In this document: one piece after another, positions 58,488 to 64,000 of the stretch
Position numbering within the stretch: the first letter of the stretch is position 1
How the letters are laid out: each line of letters opens with the position of its first letter
DNA from: Bauldia sp965232525
GTDB taxonomy: Bacteria > Pseudomonadota > Alphaproteobacteria > Rhizobiales > Kaistiaceae
Length of the DNA stretch: 64,000 nucleotides
Assembly (NCBI RefSeq): GCF_965232525.1
Contig: NZ_OZ246980.1
Span: 4,154,001 to 4,218,000 of the forward strand
Direction of reading: 5' to 3'
Notes under the pieces: generated by a model
Seen by the model: the letters and a program-made list of their open reading frames with translations, nothing else
Databases searched by the model: none
Told to the model about the DNA's origin: nothing
Translations under genes and position numbers: made by a program

Positions 58488-60977
58488 CTAAACAACTAGG
58501 AAGTTGTCAGCGGTCAGGTCGGTGTGCTTGTCGACCTTGGCAAACTGGACGGCGTCGCTGCCGCCGACTCCGTCTTCATCGTAGTACACCGCACCTTCGC
58601 TCGCTTTGTAGAGAATGTAATCGTCAGCGTCCTTGGCCGTCTTCCCCTTCTTGAACTGCGACGCGGGCAGCGGACCGAGGCTGAGGGCAGTGAAGATGCT
58701 CTGATCGAGGAGGAACAGGTCCTTGTTCGGGTTGAAGTCCGTGATCCTGGAGAAACTGAAGGCGCTTCCCGCCTTAGCATCCTTGCCGTCGCCGAGTTTG
58801 GTATCGAACAGGAACGCGTCGAAACCCTTTCCGCCCTTCAGTATGTTCTTGTCCCGACCACCAGCCACAATATCGTTGCCGGCTCCGGCCCGGATATTGT
58901 CGTCGCCCCTGCCGCCCTTCAGTTCATCATTGCCGGCCAGTCCGGCGATCTTGTCATCGCCTTTCTTGCCGCGGATGAAGTCGTCAGAGGTCGTCGGCAA
59001 CTTGCGCCCGAAAGGTGTCGTCGTCGCATCGATGACATCATCGTCGTCGGTTCCGCCGATCTTGTGGCCCTTGTCCTTGAGCACGATGCGCGTGCCGCTC
59101 ACTGAGTCCTTCTCGGCAGTGAACTTGTTCGACTCAGGATCGGCGACCATCAGCGTGACCGTCTCGCCAAAGCTGGAGACGGTCATGACGTCGGTCGTCT
59201 TGTCGTAGTCGACGGTCGCCCCTGCCGCGAATTCCAGCTCGGTCAGGACGATCGCGTCGCCTTCACCGAAGTCGACGATGGTGTTGCCGAACGACGTTTC
59301 GACAAGCGCGTCGACCGGCGCCAAGGCCGCGTCGTCGATCGCCAGGATCTGGGCACCATCGGTGAAATTGATGTTCCCGGTGCCGGCCGCCTCGAAAGCG
59401 GCAAGTTCCAGCACGCCGGCGACAAGAGTCGTGCCTCCGGTATAGGTATTGGTTTGGATCAGCGTCGTCGCACCGGTGCCGCGCTGTTCGAAAACGCCAT
59501 CACCGCTGATCACACTGTCGAAGAGAAGGCCCTCGGACCGATCGACGGCGAGGAATCCGCCAAAAGCGATGGACACGTCGGCTTCAAGCCCGCCCAACCC
59601 ACCGCCGGCACCGACGATCAGGCCCGCGCCTTCGGCGATGGTCGCCCCACTCCCATAGGCCTGGAAATCCGCGAGTGTCCAAAACCCGCCGTTGACGTTC
59701 AGAACTTCCACATTCATGACGTCGGCCAGGGTGCCGGTGCCATCGCCTTCGAGGTTGATTTCGTCGGCGGTGCCCGCGCCACCGTCCTTGATGCCGCCCG
59801 TTGTCGCACCGGTGTAGAGGTTGATTGCGTCATCACCGCCACCCGTGGCGATATCGCCCAGGATGATTCCCTTGTTGGTGATAATGTCGGCGAACGTGCC
59901 GACGATGATGATGGCCTCGCCATTGCCGGCTTCGATCGTCCCCTCGTTGATGATCTCCGTGATGGCGAAGGCTGCCCCACCGTCGCTGTCATCGACGTTG
60001 ATGGCGCGCTCGACGGAGTAGATCACACCGTCGGCATGGTTCTTGATCTTGCCGCCGCCAATGGTGACCGCTTCCGACAGGCCCTCGTCCCAGGTGCCGA
60101 GACCGCGGATCGTGCCGTAGTTGTCGAGGTCGATCAGGCCGTCGGTGTCGATACCATCGCCGTCCTGGTCGCCCTCGGCGGTCCCTTCGATCGTGCCCTT
60201 GTTGATGATCCTGGCGAGGGTTTCAGTCGCGACGAATTCGCCGAGATCGATGTTAATGCCGCCGCCGCGTTGGCCGATGATGTCACCGTGGTTCTCGATG
60301 TCGACCGTCTTGAGGTCGCCGGTGATCCCGTGCCGCGTTCCCTCGATCCTGCCACCGAGATAGTTGACGACGGTACCGTCCTCCCATTCCTGGTAGTCGA
60401 TACCATCGTTGCCGAAGGCAAGGTCCACGGCACCGCCAAGGATGTGTCCGTAGTTGGTGACCACCCCTCCATTGCCGGGGCGGATGGCGTCCGCCTCGGC
60501 GGCTGTAATCAGCCCAAACTCGTGATTGATGATCTCGGCACCGATGGTCTCGAGATCGTTGAGATCAAGCGCTTGGCCGTTGGTGTCGTCGCTGGTTCCG
60601 GTCGTCTCGATCGTCCCGAAATTCTCAATGAAGACGACGCTTCCGGCGTTGAGGTCCTCGCGGATCTTCAGCGCATCGTCGGCCGGCGAACCGATTGTCC
60701 CGTAGTTGTAGAGATAGAAAGCCAAGACGCCCGTCGGGTCGCCGTCAGTTTGAATCGCCCGACTGTCGGTCGATGCGATCTGACCCTCGTTGACGATGAC
60801 CACGCCCGGCGGCACGTCAGCCGAAGCCGACAGATCCCAGGTGACGGCCACGCCGGTCTGCTCGGGCTCGTCGACCTCGGTGGTGACGATCGATCCGACC
60901 GGCAGGACCCAAAGCGTGTCGTTTTCGACGAGCGTGATCGGATCGGTTGTGTAGCTATCGATGATGGTATCGGTCAT
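58488..60977 (-). CDS. Large secreted RTX protein with passenger-type repeats
   Basis: An 829-residue extracellular protein without an N-terminal signal peptide. Residues about 50-440 are repetitive right-handed-helix-like sequence (VVIVNEGQIASTDSRAIQTDGDP, NYGTIGSPADDALKI, ENHGDIIGQRGGGINIDLG). Then comes an autotransporter-type repeat (NTYTGGTTLVAGVLELAAFEAAGTGNI) at about 510-545, and RTX calcium-binding repeats (GKKGDDKIAGLAGNDELKGGRGDDNIRAGAGNDIVAGG) at about 665-705. The end LTADNFLVV fits a type I secretion signal. Probably a cell-surface or released adhesin-like protein. No secretion genes are in the window. The start ATG is at 60977. Confidence 0.85.
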   Translation of the reverse strand: MTDTIIDSYTTDPITLVENDTLWVLPVGSIVTTEVDEPEQTGVAVTWDLSASADVPPGVVIVNEGQIASTDSRAIQTDGDPTGVLAFYLYNYGTIGSPADDALKIREDLNAGSVVFIENFGTIETTGTSDDTNGQALDLNDLETIGAEIINHEFGLITAAEADAIRPGNGGVVTNYGHILGGAVDLAFGNDGIDYQEWEDGTVVNYLGGRIEGTRHGITGDLKTVDIENHGDIIGQRGGGINIDLGEFVATETLARIINKGTIEGTAEGDQDGDGIDTDGLIDLDNYGTIRGLGTWDEGLSEAVTIGGGKIKNHADGVIYSVERAINVDDSDGGAAFAITEIINEGTIEAGNGEAIIIVGTFADIITNKGIILGDIATGGGDDAINLYTGATTGGIKDGGAGTADEINLEGDGTGTLADVMNVEVLNVNGGFWTLADFQAYGSGATIAEGAGLIVGAGGGLGGLEADVSIAFGGFLAVDRSEGLLFDSVISGDGVFEQRGTGATTLIQTNTYTGGTTLVAGVLELAAFEAAGTGNINFTDGAQILAIDDAALAPVDALVETSFGNTIVDFGEGDAIVLTELEFAAGATVDYDKTTDVMTVSSFGETVTLMVADPESNKFTAEKDSVSGTRIVLKDKGHKIGGTDDDDVIDATTTPFGRKLPTTSDDFIRGKKGDDKIAGLAGNDELKGGRGDDNIRAGAGNDIVAGGRDKNILKGGKGFDAFLFDTKLGDGKDAKAGSAFSFSRITDFNPNKDLFLLDQSIFTALSLGPLPASQFKKGKTAKDADDYILYKASEGAVYYDEDGVGGSDAVQFAKVDKHTDLTADNFLVV

Positions 60978-61168
60978 CGCATCCCCCCAGCCGGCGGTTG
61001 TCGGTCGGAGGCGAAACTAGGAGCCCAACGTGACAGGCAAGTGTCGCGGCTAACTGATTGTCGAACCTGCCAGAAACATCCTAACCGGCCGATTCGAGCG
61101 GCCGGTCTCCAGCTTCTCCGTATCCCATGAGGTATCACCCAGGCTTGGCGATCACCTCGCTTTCGTTG

Positions 61169-61795
61169 TCAGGTCAACCGGCCGTAGCCAAACACCCGAT
61201 AATCTTCTTCGTGATGCTGGAGCACGGCGTCTTCCAGCCGGCGACTGGCGCGAAGCTTCGACGTATCCACGTTCGAGGCGTTGATCGGGGCGAAACTTTG
61301 GGGGACATCGAGTTCCAAACGAGGGAACAGTGTTCGGATGTCGTGCTGAAGGTGCTCGAACCGCACGATATCTTCCGGGACCATGGGCACTCCGTCGAGA
61401 TAGAACCAGCTAGCCATGGGCGGTTGCGTTCGAACCAACTCGAAGAATGCCACCTCATCGAAGACCGGCGTCCGATGTCGCCTTATACCGTCCCGCGCCG
61501 AGATCCATCGGTGTGGAGAATGGTAAAGTGACAGGAAGCGGTCAAACGGATGCCGCACGCTGGTCATGATCCGGCAGCGGCCAAAGAGGTCGTTGGGCAT
61601 GGCGGAACGATAGTCCTCGAGCCTGGCATGCTTTGTCGGCGTATAAACGCCGGATACCTCGAAGCGTTCGATCCCATCCTGCCTCGGCTTCACGAAGCAG
61701 TGATCACTGGAGTATTCGAGCAAATGCCGCTGGAGGAAATTGCCTGCGGTTTTCGGAATATGAACGAAGATGATTCGCTTGCTGTCCAGAAACAT
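61169..61795 (-). CDS. Sulfotransferase-family protein
   Basis: A 208-residue protein of the sulfotransferase (type 2-like) family: IIFVHIPKTAGNFLQRHLLE is the PAPS phosphosulfate loop and MTSVRHPFDRFLSLYHS the 3'-phosphate-binding block. It would move sulfate from PAPS to a sugar, lipid or protein. It is shorter than eukaryotic members but normal for bacterial ones. It is 26 bases after gcvPB on the same strand, and upstream of the RTX gene on the same strand, with 191 bases between. Confidence 0.87.
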   Translation of the reverse strand: MFLDSKRIIFVHIPKTAGNFLQRHLLEYSSDHCFVKPRQDGIERFEVSGVYTPTKHARLEDYRSAMPNDLFGRCRIMTSVRHPFDRFLSLYHSPHRWISARDGIRRHRTPVFDEVAFFELVRTQPPMASWFYLDGVPMVPEDIVRFEHLQHDIRTLFPRLELDVPQSFAPINASNVDTSKLRASRRLEDAVLQHHEEDYRVFGYGRLT

Positions 61796-61820
61796 GTGGC
61801 AATCGGGCGCTCGTCGGCCG

Positions 61821-63386
61821 TTATTCCGCCGCCTCCGACCAGGGCTCGGATTTCTCCCACTTCAGCTTGGGGTTTCGGGCAGCCTTGGTCTCATCCAGCC
61901 GCCGGCGTGGCGCCAATGTCGGGGCCTGCCGGAACCGTTCCGCCTCGCCGCGCTTCGCCCGCATCACCAATTCGCGCATTGTGGCGATGAACAGGTCGAG
62001 TGACGCCTTCGATTCTGATTCCGTCGGTTCAATCAGCATCGCCCCGTGCGCCACTAACGGAAAATACATGGTCATCGGGTGATACCCCTCGTCGATCATC
62101 GCCTTGGCGAAATCAAGCGTCTCGACGCCGGTTCCCTTCAGGAAGGTGTCGTCGAACAACACCTCGTGCATGCACGGTCGGTCGCCATAGGGCTGGCTCA
62201 TCAGATCACGCAAGCCAGCGCGGATGTAGTTGGCGTTGAGCACCGCATCCTCCGACGCTTGCCTGAGGCCGTCAGCGCCGTGGGAAAGCATGTAGGCGAG
62301 CGCCCGCACAAACATCCCCATCTGTCCCTGAAACGCGGTGAGCCGGCCGAAGGGATGGTGATCTCCGCCGGCCTCGTCCGCATTTTCCACCAGTTCGGGA
62401 CCGTCCGCGCCGGTGCGAACAAAGGGGACCGGCGCGAACGGCGCCAGCCGTTCCGACAGCACGACCGGTCCCGAACCCGGGCCGCCACCGCCATGAGGCG
62501 TCGAGAACGTCTTGTGCAGGTTGATGTGCATGGCGTCGACGCCGAGATCGCCCGGCTTCACCTTGCCGACGATCGCGTTGAAATTGGCACCGTCGGCGTA
62601 GAAGTAAGCACCGGCGTCGCGAACCGCATCGGCGATCGCGACGACGTCCCGCTCAAACAGTCCGCTGGTGTTCGGGTTGGTCAGCATGATCGCCGCGACA
62701 TCCGCGGATAGCCGCGACTTGACCGCCTCGGGATCGACGGTGCCGTCATCACGCGCGGGGATGCTTTCGACCGCATAGCCGAGCAGCGCCGCCGTGGCCG
62801 GATTGGTCCCATGTGCCGACTCGGGCACCAGGACCACCGACCGGGCGTCGCCGCGTGCGGCAAGCGCTGCCTTGATGGTCATCATCCCGCACAGCTCACC
62901 ATGCGCCCCGGCCTTTGGACTCATGGCAACCGCGGCCATACCGGTCGTCGTCATGAGCCAGTCGGCCAGTTCGGCGATCAAGGCAATCGCTCCCGGCACG
63001 GTGTCGACCGGTTGGAGGGGGTGAATGTCGGCGAAGCCGGGGAGCCGCGCCATCGCCTCGTTGAGCCGCGGATTGTGCTTCATGGTGCACGAGCCGAGCG
63101 GGTAGAGGCCGGCATCAATGGCGTAGTTCTTTTGACTGAGCCGGACGTAGTGGCGTACCGCCTCCGGCTCCGACAGCCCCGGCAGATCGATCGGGGTTTG
63201 GCGTGCGTGATCACCGAGACGCGACGATGCCGACGTGGGCTCCGGCAGATCGACGCCGGTGACATCGTTGCGGCCGACCTCGAAAATCAACGGTTCTTCG
63301 ATCTGGAGCCCACGGTTGGTGGTGAAGGTTCGGGTCTCACCTGCCTTCGCTTCCACCGGCGAGGTCGAACGGCCTTGTTGGGTCAT
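61821..63386 (-). CDS. gcvPB: Glycine dehydrogenase (decarboxylating) subunit 2
   Basis: A 521-residue PLP enzyme half of the glycine cleavage P-protein. The PLP Lys is in MHINLHKTFSTPHGGGGPGSGPV; other blocks are YPLGSCTMKHNPRLNEAMARLPGFADIHP and MLTNPNTSGLFERDVVAIADAVRDAG. The start ATG (63386-63384) overlaps the gcvPA stop (TGATG) and has GGAGG eight bases upstream. With subunit 1 it decarboxylates glycine and loads the aminomethyl group onto the H protein. Confidence 0.96.
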   Translation of the reverse strand: MTQQGRSTSPVEAKAGETRTFTTNRGLQIEEPLIFEVGRNDVTGVDLPEPTSASSRLGDHARQTPIDLPGLSEPEAVRHYVRLSQKNYAIDAGLYPLGSCTMKHNPRLNEAMARLPGFADIHPLQPVDTVPGAIALIAELADWLMTTTGMAAVAMSPKAGAHGELCGMMTIKAALAARGDARSVVLVPESAHGTNPATAALLGYAVESIPARDDGTVDPEAVKSRLSADVAAIMLTNPNTSGLFERDVVAIADAVRDAGAYFYADGANFNAIVGKVKPGDLGVDAMHINLHKTFSTPHGGGGPGSGPVVLSERLAPFAPVPFVRTGADGPELVENADEAGGDHHPFGRLTAFQGQMGMFVRALAYMLSHGADGLRQASEDAVLNANYIRAGLRDLMSQPYGDRPCMHEVLFDDTFLKGTGVETLDFAKAMIDEGYHPMTMYFPLVAHGAMLIEPTESESKASLDLFIATMRELVMRAKRGEAERFRQAPTLAPRRRLDETKAARNPKLKWEKSEPWSEAAE

Positions 63387-64000
63387 CAAGCCACCTCCCG
63401 CATTGCCGTGACAAACGCGTCACGGTCAGCATCCGTGTTGGTCTCCGTCGCGGCGACCACCATCAGGTCGGCGAGCTCCGGTCGCTCCGGCTCGAGCCGT
63501 GACACCGGAACACCGCCCAAGACACCCGCCCTGGTTAACGCCCCGACCGTCTCGGCCGCGTCCCCCGGCACACGGATCGTGAATTCGTTGAAAAACGTTT
63601 CATTCAAAACACTTACGCCCGATATCTGAGACAGCGCCTCGGCCAGCACGACCGCATTGGCATGATTGTTGTGCGCGAGACGACTGAGCCCGTTTTCGCC
63701 GAGCAGGGTCATGTGGATTGTGAAGGCGAGCGCGCAAAGGCCTGAATTTGTGCAGATGTTCGAGGTCGCCTTGTCCCGGCGAATGTGCTGCTCGCGGGTC
63801 GACAAGGTGAGGACAAAGCCGCGACGGCCCTCGGCATCCACCGTCTCGCCGCAAAGCCGCCCCGGCATCTGACGCAGATATTTCTGTCGGGTGGCGAACA
63901 GCCCGACATATGGCCCGCCAAACGTCAGTGGGTTGCCAATCGATTGGCCCTCGCCGACGACGATATCGGCGCCCTGGGCTCCGGGTGGTTCGATGGCGCC
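63386..64000 (-). CDS. gcvPA: Glycine dehydrogenase subunit 1 (5' end outside window)
   Basis: The C-terminal 204 residues of GcvPA; the frame is open to the right edge, so the start and about half of the protein are missing. Blocks: IEPPGAQGADIVVGEGQSIGNPLTFGGPYVGLFATRQKYLRQMPGRLCGETVDAEGRRGFVLTLSTREQHIRRDKATSNICTN and SGLCALAFTIHMTLLGENGL. Partner of GcvPB, with one-base overlap. Confidence 0.95.
   Translation of the reverse strand, partial: GAIEPPGAQGADIVVGEGQSIGNPLTFGGPYVGLFATRQKYLRQMPGRLCGETVDAEGRRGFVLTLSTREQHIRRDKATSNICTNSGLCALAFTIHMTLLGENGLSRLAHNNHANAVVLAEALSQISGVSVLNETFFNEFTIRVPGDAAETVGALTRAGVLGGVPVSRLEPERPELADLMVVAATETNTDADRDAFVTAMREVA

Noticed and set aside
59454..61130. Plus-strand 558-codon frame opposite the RTX gene
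   Set aside because: Mirror of the repetitive RTX coding sequence (Asp/Val/Gly-rich), not an independent gene.
1..64000. tRNA, rRNA, CRISPR array, transposase or integrase
   Set aside because: Scanned by eye for GGTTCGAATC-type tRNA arms, regular spaced repeats and transposase motifs; hits such as the one near 55420 lie inside genes. A covariance search could still find a missed RNA.

Overview
The window looks like chromosomal DNA of a GC-rich alphaproteobacterium, most likely in or near the Hyphomicrobiales. Supporting features are a CcrM-type GANTC methyltransferase, a split F0 b/b' ATP synthase operon, a two-subunit glycine dehydrogenase (GcvPA/GcvPB), a GTTC-N7-GTTC type SOS box, a NasT-type ANTAR regulator and many rhizobial-style intergenic palindromes. 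No rRNA, tRNA, CRISPR array, insertion sequence or prophage was found. The left half (about 1-33 kb) is accessory in character: transport, regulators paired with their targets, decayed gene pieces and repeats. The right half (about 34-64 kb) is mostly conserved housekeeping.

Layout. 0-4 kb: a sulfur pair (YeeE/YedE transporter with a two-domain sulfurtransferase), an NTF2-like protein, an exported unknown and a VOC protein. 4.2-9.5 kb: a carbohydrate locus with a cellulase-like hydrolase divergent from a binding protein, two permeases and a FadR-type repressor, without an ATPase gene. 9.6-19.7 kb: small regulator-target pairs (GNAT/GlxA, ArsR/SRPBCC, MerR/CHRD), an AT-rich membrane gene ending in a (TCTAA)14 array, a beta-propeller protein and a large secreted phosphatase. 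19.8-21.2 kb: a CobW-family metallochaperone with a broken gene behind it.

21.5-28 kb is the most interesting region. A NasT-like ANTAR regulator precedes a consensus sigma-54 promoter, a leader with a strong intrinsic terminator, an NrtA/CynA-NrtB/CynB-NrtD/CynD type ABC transporter, two unrecognised small genes, cyanase (cynS) and a DUF1348-like protein. The arrangement reads as a nitrogen-controlled, antitermination-regulated cyanate uptake and breakdown operon. The permease carries an unusual insertion of four tandem 13-residue repeats, the binding protein has an 84-residue extension before its Tat motif, and no NasS sensor gene is adjacent.

28-33.8 kb: LysR/RidA, a DUF5946-like gene, SppA-like protease, two long intergenic fields of palindromic repeats and a small eight-cysteine secreted protein. 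34-48.4 kb: tRNA methyltransferase, DUF2007, polyprenyl synthase, TPR protein, ispE, moaB, a lipase-like hydrolase, an SOS-box radical SAM gene, a methyltransferase/HxlR pair, rnhB, the F0 operon, dciA-like and DsbA-like genes. 48.4-64 kb: smc, ABC-F ATPase, mutY, two HAD hydrolases, ccrM, an M23 peptidase with an altered zinc motif, an RTX/autotransporter-repeat secreted protein, a sulfotransferase and gcvPB/gcvPA (the latter cut by the window edge).

Pieces of the 3' ends of two resident genes (the exported 363-residue protein and the DUF5946 protein) recur as decayed fragments in several intergenic gaps, which suggests past duplication or recombination in this region. All calls rest on reading the sequence and recalled family motifs; no database search was run.
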